DNA from: WJJR01 sp964440935 | GTDB lineage: Bacteria; Zixibacteria; MSB-5A5; WJJR01 | Assembly: GCA_964440935.1 (NCBI GenBank) | Contig: CAYTTY010000014.1 | Location: 1 to 64,000 of the forward strand | Length of the DNA: 64,000 bases | Direction of reading: 5' to 3' | In this document: piece after piece, positions 18,561 through 27,968 of the stretch | How positions within the stretch are numbered: the first letter of the stretch is position 1 | Layout of the letters: every line of letters starts with the position of its first letter | Made by a program: the position numbers and the translations under genes | The notes under the pieces: generated by a model | The model's database searches: none | Told to the model about the DNA's origin: nothing | What the model saw: only the letters and a program-made list of their open reading frames with translations

Positions 18561-19415
18561 CTATTTCTCTGGCCGCGCGATAATGGTAAGTCCGGGGGAC
18601 AGTTTGCGGCCCGTTAGAGTGCTGGCGAGAAGCGATACCTGGTAATACATTGCCGTTACCTTCGATGGGTGGTTCTTCCCTGGCTCGCGCAAATAGGTTT
18701 CTTCGATCGCAAATCCGGTGCGCTCCAACAAGCGGGTGATGCCGGCAAAACTGTAGTTGAATTTCGCGTCGCCGAAACGGTCGGCCGAAATGGACTGGCC
18801 GAGTAGCCGCATGAGGTTGAAGGTCGGTGGGCGGTTGGTGACGCGCATGATCAGCCGGCCGCCGGGCGCGATGCGTTGCCGCATCTTTTCAAGCATCGGG
18901 GCCGGTTCTTGGATGTAGTAGAAACTGTCAATGGCCGAGACGATGTCGAACGTCTGGCCGGCCGGGATGTCGTCGATGCGCGTGTACGCAGGATAGCCGC
19001 GTTCGGCCAGGCGATTGCGCAAGCGGTCGACCAGTTCCACGACGGTCACAGCGGCGCCGCGTTTGGCAAACAGTTCCACGTAGTGCCCATACGCCGGGCC
19101 GATGTCGAGGACTGTTGTCTGCTCCGGCGGTTTGCCCAGATGTGACAGGGCCAGATTGATCAGATGTTCGAAGAATCCGAGACGGGCGTGACGGAACTTC
19201 TCTTCCTGTTTCTCGGATGTATAGCTGGCCACGTTGAAATGCGTGCGTACGGTATCATCGGCGTAGTTGGCCAGGCGCATGTAGGTGCCGCAGGAGGTAC
19301 ATTTGACAACGGTGTCGTGGACGTTGCCGTGCTCGACGTATAGAGGGATATCGGAGATGTGCTCAAGCGTGTGGCCTTGACAGGCCGCGCAGACGATGTC
19401 CGGAGTGACCGTCAT
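18561..19415 (-). CDS. SAM-dependent methyltransferase with N-terminal zinc ribbon
   Basis: A 284-residue class I methyltransferase. Residues 9-42 form a CxxC...CxxC zinc ribbon (C9, C12, C39, C42). The Rossmann part has motif I TVLDIGPAYGHYVELFAK and a following VVELVD acidic strand, then DIVSAIDSFYYIQEPAPMLE, typical of the Methyltransf_23 type. Substrate is unknown; proteins of this layout often act on sugars or polyketide-like lipids. It starts 8 bases after the CNNM gene and is probably co-transcribed with it. Confidence 0.85.
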   Translation of the reverse strand: MTVTPDIVCAACQGHTLEHISDIPLYVEHGNVHDTVVKCTSCGTYMRLANYADDTVRTHFNVASYTSEKQEEKFRHARLGFFEHLINLALSHLGKPPEQTTVLDIGPAYGHYVELFAKRGAAVTVVELVDRLRNRLAERGYPAYTRIDDIPAGQTFDIVSAIDSFYYIQEPAPMLEKMRQRIAPGGRLIMRVTNRPPTFNLMRLLGQSISADRFGDAKFNYSFAGITRLLERTGFAIEETYLREPGKNHPSKVTAMYYQVSLLASTLTGRKLSPGLTIIARPEK

Positions 19416-19423
19416 GTGGCTCT

Positions 19424-20764
19424 TTAGGTGGATGACGATTCGCTGCCGTTGGCCGTTGCGCCGACCGATTCGACGCGCCGTGCACGGAGCAGACGGGTCC
19501 GGCGTTTCTCTCGCGAGGCGACTTCGAGACGGATCCCATCGATGTCGACGTGATCACCCGGTTTTGGTAGACGATCGAGCACTGCGCCGACCAGCCCACC
19601 GATGGTATCAGCGCGATCGGTCGGAAGTTCGGCTTCAAATTGTTCGTTGAAGTCGACGACCGAGAAGCCGCCGACAACGAGGGCGGACCCATCGGGCATC
19701 AGCCGAAATCCTTCGGACTCCATGTCGTACTCGTCTTGAATTTCCCCAACGATTTCTTCGAGAATGTCTTCAAGCGTCAAGAGGCCGGCGGTGCCGCCGA
19801 ATTCGTCGAGGACAATGGCGAGGTGCACATGCTCTGCCTGGAAACGGTTCAGCACCTGTGCGATCGGCATCGAATCGGGGACAAACATCGGCTGGCGAAT
19901 GATATCGTGGAGAACCACCGGGGAGTTTTCCAACAGCAGATGAATGATATCTTTCGTGTAGAGAATTCCTCTGATTTGATCGATGGACTCTTCAAACACC
20001 GGGTAGCGCGAGTAGCCTTCCTGACGGATCAACTGCATGACCTTAGTAAAATTATCGGTGATGTCGATGGCGGCAATATCGGGGCGTGGCGTCATGACTT
20101 GACGGGCGAGCGTATCGGAGAAGTCGAGGGCCTGGTGAATCAGATCATGCTCGGTCGGATCAATCGACCCGTGCAGCCGTCCTTCGAGGACCAGGTGCCG
20201 GATCTCCTGATCTGAGACCGACAGTTCGTCGTCACTGGTCTTTACACCGAGCAGCCGCGTGAGTCCGCGGGAAACCGTGGTCAACAAGATGACCAACGGG
20301 TGTCCGATCTTGGCGATGACATTGATCGGGCGGGCGACCGCGAGGGCGAAGCGGTCGGGACGCGCCAACGCGAAGTATTTCGGAACCAGTTCGCCGACGA
20401 CCAACGATGCAAAAGCGATCGCGGCGACCACGATTGCGATGGCAATGCCTTGCGACCAATCCCGGATGCCCGGGATGGGGATCTCAGCAATAGTCGGTGC
20501 AAGGACGCGGACGATGGTTGCACCGGAGACGACCGAGGCGAGCGTTCCCACCAGCGTGACGCCAACCTGGACGGTCGCCAGGAAGCGGTCAGGCGCGTCT
20601 TTGAGCTTTTTCAGGACTTGTCCTGCACGGCCCCGTTTGACGGCGAGTTCATTGACCCGGGTTCGCCGCACGGCGATCAGCGCCGCCTCGGCGCCGGCGA
20701 AGAAGCCATTGAGCAAAATGAGGGCGCCGATCAGGAGGATTTCAAAGATGATACTGGTCAGCAC
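19424..20764 (-). CDS. CNNM/CorC-HlyC family transporter (hemolysin-like)
   Basis: An inner-membrane protein of the CNNM/CorB family, linked to Mg2+ and other divalent-cation efflux. Residues 1-190 form the DUF21 membrane domain (GALILLNGFFAGAEAALIAVRR), followed by a CBS pair (VMTPRPDIAAID, YSRYPVFEESIDQIRGILYTKD, VLDEFGGTAGLLTLEDILEEIVGEIQDE) and a C-terminal CorC_HlyC domain (LVVGGFSVVDFNEQF). It has 446 residues and a GTG start after GGAGG. It lies between htpX and the methyltransferase on the same strand. Confidence 0.92.
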   Translation of the reverse strand: MLTSIIFEILLIGALILLNGFFAGAEAALIAVRRTRVNELAVKRGRAGQVLKKLKDAPDRFLATVQVGVTLVGTLASVVSGATIVRVLAPTIAEIPIPGIRDWSQGIAIAIVVAAIAFASLVVGELVPKYFALARPDRFALAVARPINVIAKIGHPLVILLTTVSRGLTRLLGVKTSDDELSVSDQEIRHLVLEGRLHGSIDPTEHDLIHQALDFSDTLARQVMTPRPDIAAIDITDNFTKVMQLIRQEGYSRYPVFEESIDQIRGILYTKDIIHLLLENSPVVLHDIIRQPMFVPDSMPIAQVLNRFQAEHVHLAIVLDEFGGTAGLLTLEDILEEIVGEIQDEYDMESEGFRLMPDGSALVVGGFSVVDFNEQFEAELPTDRADTIGGLVGAVLDRLPKPGDHVDIDGIRLEVASREKRRTRLLRARRVESVGATANGSESSST

Positions 20765-20916
20765 GCCGGACCTCCGGCGTACATGTCACCACGGCGGCAC
20801 ATCTCACAACGGGAGGCAGCCCAAATGTGTCGTAATCGACTAGATGGAGGTTCGTTATCGTCCACGAGTTCAATCATCCAAGCGTGCCCAAAACACCTTC
20901 GGCAGTATACCACAAT

Positions 20917-21768
20917 TTAGCGAGAATAGGCGAGGTTCTCAAGGCGCGCGATACGTTCCTCGACCGGCGGGTGGGTGGCAAACAGCTTGGCAAACGACTG
21001 GCGTGTCAGCGGATTCATGATAAACATGTGGGCGGTGGCCCGGTTGGCATTCAGCGGCTGCCGCTGGACGCCATTGTGGAGCTTGCGCAGTGCACTGGCC
21101 AGAGAGAGCGGGTGCCCGCTGATTTTGGCGCCGGTGGCATCGGCGGCAAACTCACGAGCGCGGGAGATCGCCATCTGGATGAACATCGCGGCAATCGGGG
21201 CGACGATGGCCATGACGAGTAACCCGATGAGACTACCGCCGCCGTTGCGGTCGCGTCCGCCGTACCCGCCAAACATCGCACCCCAGTAGGCCATATTGGC
21301 CAGCATCGAGATTGCACCGGCCACAGTGGCGGCGACCGACTGAATCAGAATATCCCGGTTTTTGACATGTGCCAGCTCATGCGCAATGACGCCATCAAGC
21401 TCATCCGAAGACAGCAAGTCCAAAATCCCCTCCGTGAACGCCACGACGGCATTCTTGGGATTGCGGCCCGTGGCGAAGGCGTTGGGTGACGATGTTGGGA
21501 TGATGTAGACCCTCGGCATTGGCAAACCGGCCTGTTGCGCCTGGGTGCGGACCTGCCGCACCAGATTGGGCGCCTCCGCCTCGGTCACCTTCTTCGCCCG
21601 GTACATGCGGAGAACGACTTTGTCGGAGAACCAATAGGAAAATGCGTTCATGAGGATGGCAAATCCGAAAGCGATCACCATTCCCCGTTGGCCACCGATT
21701 ATCTGACCGGCAAAGATGAACAGCACGGTCAGCATGGTCAGCAGCATCAGTGTCTTCAAGCGATTCAT
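20917..21768 (-). CDS. htpX: Membrane zinc protease HtpX
   Basis: M48 family membrane metalloprotease that degrades misfolded membrane proteins. The 283-residue protein has two N-terminal helices (residues 7-25 and 29-48), the HELAH zinc motif at residues 130-134, the downstream EFAADATGAKISG that provides the third ligand, and a hydrophobic pair between them (AGAISMLANMAYWG, IGLLVMAIVAPIAAMFI). The short Gly/Arg-rich linker (GGYGGRDRNGGGS) is common in this family. GGAGGAAAGG precedes the ATG. It is first in a minus-strand run with the CNNM gene. Confidence 0.95.
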   Translation of the reverse strand: MNRLKTLMLLTMLTVLFIFAGQIIGGQRGMVIAFGFAILMNAFSYWFSDKVVLRMYRAKKVTEAEAPNLVRQVRTQAQQAGLPMPRVYIIPTSSPNAFATGRNPKNAVVAFTEGILDLLSSDELDGVIAHELAHVKNRDILIQSVAATVAGAISMLANMAYWGAMFGGYGGRDRNGGGSLIGLLVMAIVAPIAAMFIQMAISRAREFAADATGAKISGHPLSLASALRKLHNGVQRQPLNANRATAHMFIMNPLTRQSFAKLFATHPPVEERIARLENLAYSR

Positions 21769-22033
21769 CGAGCCTTTCCTCCCGGACCCCGTGGTCCGAC
21801 TGTAGTGCGGTGCGATTCAATATATCACCGTGCACCATCATCCGATCTGATTATACGCCGTTCGGGCTGCGGTGTTTTACGATCTGGGCCGGATGGGGTG
21901 CGATTTCACGTGTCCCTCAAAGAGTCTAGTTGATTGTTTGGCAGTGGTTTACCGGGCAGGGGGCGCTGGTCGCTGTGCCTGGCAGGGGCGCGGTGAGAAA
22001 GTCGAAAGGATGTGCTCAATTGAGCTGAGCGAC
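21769..22033. other. Spacer between htpX and a type 1 element
   Basis: No gene or clear motif beyond CTCAATTGAGCTGAGC at about 22016-22031. The region holds whatever promoter htpX uses. Confidence 0.4.
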
Positions 22034-22292
22034 TAATGCGATTGTCAGAAGAACTGTCCGATTCCAGCGTGCCCGTCATGCGCCCGCGCGTGACGGCTAT
22101 CTCCCGTACCGACAAGGCGTCACCCGAGGGCGGGTGACGCCACGTATGAAGGGACCGTCGCATGGCCGTCCCGCTTGCTGTGAGCATGGTCGAACGGGCC
22201 ATGCTGCACGGGCACTTCGGCTTACTCAGTGTAAACGAGGCGCCCGTGCTCCATCGCCCGCTCAATCGGAGGACAATTCTGGCAATCGCTAT
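22034..22292. repeat. Type 1 inverted-repeat element with two palindromic cores
   Basis: Left end TAATGCGATTGTCAGAAGAA; right end CAATCGGAGGACAATTCTGG to CAATCGCTATA. The interior has two modules: one with GCGTCACCCGAGGGCGGGTG, also at 1807 and inverted near 55940; and one with GCATGGCCGTCCCGCTTGC and GAACGGGCCATGC, also in the copy at 45678. An open frame on the minus strand across it is repeat-derived and not called. Confidence 0.8.
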
Positions 22293-22412
22293 AACCAACA
22301 GATACCCATTCACGGATTCCCGCACTGACCGACATAAATAAAGAGCACCTATCCGAATCCTGAATCAGTCAGTCGGTGCGGTGCCCGTGGATCATTTGTC
22401 AGCGAGTCACCA

Positions 22413-25265
22413 ATGACGGATATGAGCTCATCCCCGATGCCGGCCGACAGGACGGCAATGCTGAATGTCGATCAATTGCGCATGATCGTTGAACAGCTTC
22501 CGGCGGTGCTGTGGACGACCGACCGTGAGTTGCGTTTCACGTCATCGTTTGGAGCAGGATTGGCGCAGCTTGGCCTGAAGCCGGGTCAAGTGGTGGGAGT
22601 GACTCTGCAGAAATTCTTCCAGATCGATGATCCGGCGTATGTTGTTTTGGCTGCTCATCGGCGAGTTCTCACCGGCGAGAGTGTGTCGTTTGAGGTCGAG
22701 TGGGTGGGCAATTCATACGACGTGCACGTCGAACCGCTCCGCAACGACGCCGGAGAGATTGTCGGCTGCATCGGTATCGCCCTCGATGTGACGGACCGTT
22801 TTCGTGCCGAGCAGGCGCTGCATCAGCGAATGGAGGCGGAGACGGTCGCGCTCGAGATTTCGCGCCTGTTTGCGGGAACGCAATGGACGGATATCGGCTC
22901 GGTGCTCAATTCCGCGCTGGAACGAATCGGCGTATATCTCGGAGCCGACCACGTGGACATCGCATTGGCATCGCCCGACGGGCGATTATACCAGGTTCTT
23001 CACCGGTGGGACGATCCCGAGATCGGATCCCTCGACGTTCCGGACATCATCCCCGCTGAGACGATTGACTGGGTGCTTCGTCAGGTGACGATCAACCGGT
23101 ACCTCGTGGTTCCCGACGTGACTAAACTGCCCCCGACCGACCAATGCGAGGTTCCCGAATTCGTCCGCCGTGCACAGTCGTCTGCGTGGGTTGGTATTCG
23201 GAATGAGGGACGGGTCATTGGCAAGGTGGCCATCATGTGGCGACGGCAGACAATGGAGCTGACCGATGCCCAGATCGCACCACTGATTGTACTGGCCGAT
23301 ATCATCGCGACGGTGATACACCGACAATCCATTGAACAACGACTGCACGAATCGCGCCGACAATTGTCGGCACTGATGAGCAATCTGCCCGGCATGGCCT
23401 ATCGCTGCGGCAATGATCGCAATTGGACGATTGAATTTGTCAGCGACGGATGTCGGGATCTAACCGGGTATGCGGCTGATGAGTTAATCGGCAACCGGGT
23501 GGTCAGCTATGCCGCACTCATCGTTCCCGAGGACCGCGACATGGTGTGGCGGGAGGTGCAGGCGAGCGTCGACAGCCAGACGCCGTTTCGGATCGTTTAT
23601 CGCATCGCTGACCGTAAGGGAACCGTCAAATGGGTTTGGGAACAGGGGATCGCCATCTACGATAGCGATGGGTCGGTCATTGCACTCGAGGGATTCATTT
23701 GCGACATCAGCGAGCGCAAGCGCGCCGAGATCGAACGTCAGAAGTTTGTCTCCCTCGTGGAGAACAGCGGCGACGGTGTGATCATGTGCTCGCTGGACGG
23801 GCGGACGCTGTACATGAATCCGGCGGCGCGGGCTCTGCTGGGCATCCCGCGCCAGTCCGATATTTCGCGGCGCAGCATGGTGGAGTGGTATTGTGACCAT
23901 CGCGGCGGGGACCACCCCGAGGCGCATTTGGTCGAAGCGAAGCGGACAGGCCAATGGGTCGGGGAGGTAGCACTCAAACATCAGGATACCGGCGAGGCGA
24001 TTCCGGTGCGCCAGAATGTCTTCCTGGTGAGGCAAAACGATGACGAACCGCTGTGTATTGCGGTACTGCTTCACGATCTGCGCGAAGAGAAGCACGCCGA
24101 CGAGTTGCTGATGCGCGCCAAACGGCTCGAAACGGCAGGCCAACTCGCCGGCCAGATTGCGCATGATTTCAATAACTTGCTGGGACCCTTGGTGGCGTAT
24201 CCGAACCTGATACGGTCGCGCATCAATGACATGTCGGCAAATGAGGACATGTTGCGCGACATGGAAGAGGCGGCCAAACGCATTGCCGAAATCAACCAGG
24301 AATTGCTGACCTTAGGACGCCGTGGCCACTACAACATACAGGCCTTGGATATCAATCAACTGATTGGGCGGACATTGCGTGCAACCACGATACCGGAGCA
24401 CGTCAACGTTATAAGAGAACTGAAGGGCTGTCTGGCGCCGGTGCTGGGTGGCGGTGCCCAGTTGATCCGGGCGTTGTCGAACATCATCGTGAACTCGTGC
24501 GATGCGATGCCACGCGGCGGGACACTCACTGTGCGCACGTCGGAATGCCGTCTCGATGGAAAACATCTTCGCGGACGAACCGTACCGGCGGGCAAGTATG
24601 TGCGCATCGATATTGCCGACAGCGGACACGGGATTCCGAGCGAAATTATTGATCGCGTGTTTGACCCGTTTTTCACCACGCGCAAGGCCGACAAGGGGCG
24701 TGGTTCGGGTCTCGGATTAGCGGTCGTCTACTCGGTGATCGAGGATCATGAAGGGTATGTCGATGTGACATCAACGCCGGGTGTTGGCACCACCTTCAGT
24801 ATCTACCTGCCGGTCTCTGAAGACGCTGCCGAGTCATCCGCCCACTCGGACAGAGTTCCCCGGGGACATGGTGAGCGCGTGCTGGTTGTCGACGATGATT
24901 TGATGCAATTGCGGATTGTTGAACGGATGTTGCACGAATTGGATTACGATGTTACCACGGTGGACAGCGGCGAAGCGGCGGTGGAGATGGCGCGACACGG
25001 TGCTTACGACCTTCTGCTGCTCGATATGCAAATGAATGGCATCGACGGCGCTGAAACGTTTCGTCAGATCCGGCGTTACAATCCGCGTCAACGGGCCGTG
25101 ATCGTGTCGGGATATGCGGGTACCGAGCGCGTGGCATCAGCACTGGCTGCAGGGGCCTCCGGCTTGATTCAGAAGCCGGTGGATGTCGCGTCGTTGGCGC
25201 GAATGATGAAGCAGGCGTTGAGTGGTACCGTGGCGGCAAGTGCTCAGTCCACGGACGCGCGATAG
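22413..25265 (+). CDS. Hybrid sensor histidine kinase with PAS, GAF and receiver domains
   Basis: A 950-residue cytosolic sensor kinase with no membrane helix. Domains in order: PAS (about 20-130, LPAVLWTTDRELRF), GAF (155-300), PAS (315-435, LPGMAYRCGNDRNW with a WVWEQGIAIYD PAC), PAS (440-560), a phosphoacceptor helix GQIAHDFNNLLGP with His near 584, the ATPase (NIIVNSCDAMPRGG, DSGHGIPSE, GRGSGLGLAVVYSVIEDH), then a receiver (825-940, VLVVDDDLMQ, phosphoacceptor Asp near 870 in LLLLDMQMNG, KP at the end). The HDFNN box is typical of this kinase class. No partner regulator is adjacent; the output is unknown. Confidence 0.92.
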   Translation: MTDMSSSPMPADRTAMLNVDQLRMIVEQLPAVLWTTDRELRFTSSFGAGLAQLGLKPGQVVGVTLQKFFQIDDPAYVVLAAHRRVLTGESVSFEVEWVGNSYDVHVEPLRNDAGEIVGCIGIALDVTDRFRAEQALHQRMEAETVALEISRLFAGTQWTDIGSVLNSALERIGVYLGADHVDIALASPDGRLYQVLHRWDDPEIGSLDVPDIIPAETIDWVLRQVTINRYLVVPDVTKLPPTDQCEVPEFVRRAQSSAWVGIRNEGRVIGKVAIMWRRQTMELTDAQIAPLIVLADIIATVIHRQSIEQRLHESRRQLSALMSNLPGMAYRCGNDRNWTIEFVSDGCRDLTGYAADELIGNRVVSYAALIVPEDRDMVWREVQASVDSQTPFRIVYRIADRKGTVKWVWEQGIAIYDSDGSVIALEGFICDISERKRAEIERQKFVSLVENSGDGVIMCSLDGRTLYMNPAARALLGIPRQSDISRRSMVEWYCDHRGGDHPEAHLVEAKRTGQWVGEVALKHQDTGEAIPVRQNVFLVRQNDDEPLCIAVLLHDLREEKHADELLMRAKRLETAGQLAGQIAHDFNNLLGPLVAYPNLIRSRINDMSANEDMLRDMEEAAKRIAEINQELLTLGRRGHYNIQALDINQLIGRTLRATTIPEHVNVIRELKGCLAPVLGGGAQLIRALSNIIVNSCDAMPRGGTLTVRTSECRLDGKHLRGRTVPAGKYVRIDIADSGHGIPSEIIDRVFDPFFTTRKADKGRGSGLGLAVVYSVIEDHEGYVDVTSTPGVGTTFSIYLPVSEDAAESSAHSDRVPRGHGERVLVVDDDLMQLRIVERMLHELDYDVTTVDSGEAAVEMARHGAYDLLLLDMQMNGIDGAETFRQIRRYNPRQRAVIVSGYAGTERVASALAAGASGLIQKPVDVASLARMMKQALSGTVAASAQSTDAR

Positions 25266-25567
25266 TGGTGTGAGATTTGACGAAAACCGTTGATGACCAT
25301 AAACGGTTTTCAATAGGCTAATTTAACATGTTTATCCACCCGGCTGAAGCCGAGTGTCAAAGTACATGACGCCGGCTTGAAGCGGGCTTTGTGCTGTTAT
25401 AGCAATGAAGTGATGCCTGGTCAGGGAATTGATGACCGTCACGCAAAAACGCGTGACGGCACTTTGGGACGAGCGGGGCGGCCCGTTCTACGACATAGGG
25501 CGGCGGCGCCCCCACGCCGGTTGGGACGCCGCCTGACTGGCCCTGCCACTATGGGCGCGAACAAGAT
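25266..25567. repeat. Intergenic palindromes after the kinase
   Basis: Several hairpins without a gene: AAAACCGT...ACGGTTTT at about 25282-25308, CCCGGCTGAAGCCGAGTG with GCCGGCTTGAAGCGGGC at 25338-25388, and CCGTCACGCAAAAACGCGTG at about 25437. The first may stop transcription of the kinase gene. The same module types recur at 35.3 kb and 55.7 kb. Confidence 0.6.
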
Positions 25568-26236
25568 TTACAAACGCAATCGAAGCCCGAACTGAAGGCG
25601 TCCGGACGAGACGCCGACATCGTCGTAGAGATCGTACTCGCGGCCGTCGATTACCCGATGATCGAACCGGCCGAAGAGAAATCCCACTTCGCCAAAGATC
25701 GCAGCGCGTCGGCTGATGAAACGGTCGATGCCGAAGCCTAATCCGAACGACGGGCCGACGTAGCCGTTGTCGTCGTCATCGTAATAGGGCGAATAGCGAT
25801 CGGTGTAACGTTCGTTGAGGGCGATTGCCCCGACCGATGCTTTGCCGTAGGGCTGCCAGGGATTGCGATATCCGGTCTTGAACGCGTACTTCAATCCAAG
25901 TTGGACATGACCGAAATCGACCGGTCCGATCGGCGTCAAGTGTTCTGATGCGCCGCCTTCGAGGTATAATGCCAGGTCGCGATCCAAGCCGATTGCCGCA
26001 CCAAGAAAGAACATGCCGTCGGAGTCCAACTCGCGCAGAAAGTCGTAGTCACGGTCTTTGATTTCGTAGCCCTGTCCGCCGAAGCCGGCGTAGAGTTGAA
26101 AGCCGCGTTGGGTGTTGTCGCGTCCGGGATCGCGCAAGTCGCGATGCCGGATGCGTGCGTCGGCCGATGTGGCGATCATCAGGAGTACTGCAAGGCCGAT
26201 AAATCCGATTCCCCATCTCCGAGTTGACGACTTCAT
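25568..26236 (-). CDS. Outer-membrane beta-barrel protein
   Basis: A 222-residue exported protein with a signal peptide (GIGFIGLAVLLMIATSADA). The mature part has alternating strands typical of small OmpW/OmpA-type barrels: GFQLYAGFGGQGYEI, MFFLGAAIGLDRDLALYLEG, VQLGLKYAF, PYGKASVGAIALN, GPSFGLGFGIDRFI, AAIFGEVGFLFGRF and the final SGRLQFGLRLRL. An acidic Asp cluster (YYDDDDNG) probably forms a surface loop. No specific function can be read. It stands alone, convergent with the kinase gene. Confidence 0.75.
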   Translation of the reverse strand: MKSSTRRWGIGFIGLAVLLMIATSADARIRHRDLRDPGRDNTQRGFQLYAGFGGQGYEIKDRDYDFLRELDSDGMFFLGAAIGLDRDLALYLEGGASEHLTPIGPVDFGHVQLGLKYAFKTGYRNPWQPYGKASVGAIALNERYTDRYSPYYDDDDNGYVGPSFGLGFGIDRFISRRAAIFGEVGFLFGRFDHRVIDGREYDLYDDVGVSSGRLQFGLRLRL

Positions 26237-26651
26237 TTCTCTGTCTCCATCAAAGTGTATTGAACCAGCCTTCTCCGTCTGTTGTCCGGTCGCGTCACCG
26301 GCGGCCGTACATACGCAATGGCAAGGGGCGTGCCGGGCCGTGGAAATTGTTGTGGAATAACAAGTTTAATTGTGGCTTGAGAATTTTGGAACTGAAGGAG
26401 GCACGGGAATTGGATGCCGATCATGTAAGTGTGCACAAAAATGAGTCGTGGATCTCTTTCGAGTGTCTTGGCAGACCCCAAGAATTGCGAACATACGCAG
26501 ACGACATTGTCTTGGGGAGGCCCGTGTGGAAGAGCTGTCCGTGCAGAAAATGATCGCCAAGCCCCCTTAACTTCTATGAAGTGTCGGCGAGGGGCCGTAT
26601 TAAAAAGTGGATTGCAAGATATACGCCCCAGATGGCTGCGGCCGTCTGGCC
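26237..26651. other. Intergenic stretch upstream of the NYN remnant
   Basis: No gene seen. It includes CCAGATGGC/GGCCGTCTGG, an imperfect hairpin near 26630-26651. Base composition falls toward the right, into the AT-richer block that follows. Confidence 0.4.
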
Positions 26652-26682
26652 CCCCGGGGCTTCGTGCCCCGGGGACTTTTTT
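26652..26682 (+). terminator. Terminator-like hairpin just before the NYN fragment
   Basis: CCCCGGGGC (26652-26660) pairs perfectly with GCCCCGGGG (26666-26674) over a 5-base loop and runs into ACTTTTTT. It ends two bases before the start codon of the next frame, so it would block read-through from the left and its presence so close to a start codon is odd. Confidence 0.8.
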
Positions 26683-26684
26683 AT

Positions 26685-26948
26685 ATGGCAATGACTCGGG
26701 TAGCTTTCTTCATCGATGGATTCAATCTGTATCACGCTATGATCGGTGATGCAGAATTGCTCAAAACCAAGTGGTTAGACCTCTCCAAGCTCGGTCAGTC
26801 ACTGCTTTCGCGGGACCAAGAACTCGTCGGTGTCTATTACTTTACGGCGTATCCACCTTGGGATGCCAACAAACAGAAACGCCACATGACCTATGAGAGG
26901 TCTTTGATCGATTATCCGCAGTTGCAATTTCGGATATTCCTTGCGTAA
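26685..26948 (+). pseudogene. Truncated NYN domain protein
   Basis: An 87-residue frame matching only the N-terminal part of the LabA/NYN-PIN family of putative nucleases: RVAFFIDGFNLYHAM holds the first catalytic Asp, followed by KTKWLDLSKLGQSLL and VGVYYFTAYPPWDANKQKRH. Full proteins continue with the second and third catalytic acidic clusters over another 100 or more residues; here the frame ends after FRIFLA. Without those residues nuclease activity is unlikely. It lies in an AT-richer block with the DUF3800 gene, hinting at acquired DNA. ATG 26691 is an alternative start. Confidence 0.75.
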
Positions 26949-26983
26949 CTAAGTTACTACTCAACATCGTGTATGAGGGAACG

Positions 26984-27697
26984 ATGAGATTATTGTACGT
27001 TGACGAGTCAGAATCCAATAATCGAGTTACGATGGTCGGAATCTCGATTTCGGAGTCGAGCTGGCGACAGTTTTTCGATCGTCTCTTGGCTTTCAGAAAA
27101 CAAATTGCAATTCAATTCGGGATTAAGTTGAGAGATGAATGGCATGCTCGAGATATTTGGAGGAATTCTGGTATAGTATTTGACCGAAAGCTGGGATTCG
27201 ATCATGCAAAGCGAAGACAGTTCTTTCGCACCGTGGCTCTCTTCGCGAGGAATTCACCAGAAATAGAGATATTTGTTACATCGCTTCCACGCCCAAATTC
27301 GCTTGAAAGAGCTTGGAGTCGTCTGATCCAGCGATTCGAAAACGACCTTTCCAGGCGGTCAGAAAGAGGCGTCGTCGTTGCAGATGGTGGTCACGATTAC
27401 ACGTATCGCAAGGTATCCCGTAAGATGATGGCCTTCAATCCGATTCCCAGCAGAATTCACCAAGGTCAATCCCTGAACTCACCCGTACTGAGCATTATCG
27501 AGGATCCTTTCTTTAGGGATTCACACGACTCCTACCTTATTCAACTCGTCGACGTCATCTGCTGGCTGTGTAGGGTCCGACACGACGCAACGAATACACA
27601 GCGACATTGGGGAATCAATGAGATATACAAGGCTCTGAAGCCAGTACTGAAACTGCAGGCATCAAAACACGACCCGTATGGATTTGTCCTAAAATGA
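26984..27697 (+). CDS. DUF3800 domain protein
   Basis: A 237-residue protein that opens with RLLYVDESESNNR, the DUF3800 hallmark (YxDES), and ends with a DSHDSYLIQLVDVICWLCRV helix followed by PYGF. The family has RNase H-like features and is common on phages and mobile islands; its function is unknown. Middle segments such as ADGGHDYTYRKVSRKM and LSIIEDPFFRDSHDS match family spacing. ATG 26984 follows GAGGG. The coding sequence is noticeably AT-richer than its neighbours, which supports recent transfer. It follows the NYN remnant on the same strand. Confidence 0.8.
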   Translation: MRLLYVDESESNNRVTMVGISISESSWRQFFDRLLAFRKQIAIQFGIKLRDEWHARDIWRNSGIVFDRKLGFDHAKRRQFFRTVALFARNSPEIEIFVTSLPRPNSLERAWSRLIQRFENDLSRRSERGVVVADGGHDYTYRKVSRKMMAFNPIPSRIHQGQSLNSPVLSIIEDPFFRDSHDSYLIQLVDVICWLCRVRHDATNTQRHWGINEIYKALKPVLKLQASKHDPYGFVLK

Positions 27698-27699
27698 AG

Positions 27700-27773
27700 G
27701 CCCCCATCTCATTGCTGAGATGGGGGCAATTCCTCTCCAGCCAGAGGCCGAGCCAGAAGGCTCGGTGTGGCTG
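27700..27773 (+). repeat. Two adjacent strong hairpins after the DUF3800 gene
   Basis: GCCCCCATCTCA (27700-27711) pairs perfectly with TGAGATGGGGGC (27716-27727) over a 4-base loop. A second hairpin follows at 27738-27773 with an inner stem CCGAGCC-AGAA-GGCTCGG and an outer CAGCCA/TGGCTG. Neither has a T tract. They could be a processed 3' end, a terminator acting without U tract, or part of a small structured RNA. Confidence 0.55.
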
Positions 27774-27968
27774 CACTCATTGTACGTGTACGATCTAAAT
27801 GCATTTGGGCTATATCCGCCAATACCCATCTCTTACGACCGCAGGGAATAGCAGTGCGGCAATGATAGTTGAAGTCGATTACTGCCGCTGTCGCTACTCT
27901 TCGTCAGTTTCCACATGAGGGACTCACGGGGACCCCAATGCCAAAACAAGAGTGAATTTGTAATTGAG
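27774..27968. other. Spacer, nothing recognised
   Basis: Convergent spacer between the DUF3800 gene and the anti-sigma gene. Nothing else was identified. Confidence 0.4.

Noticed and set aside
21906..22325. Open frame of 139 codons on the minus strand
   Set aside because: It runs through a type 1 element and its palindromic modules; no family resemblance, and similar frames arise in every copy.
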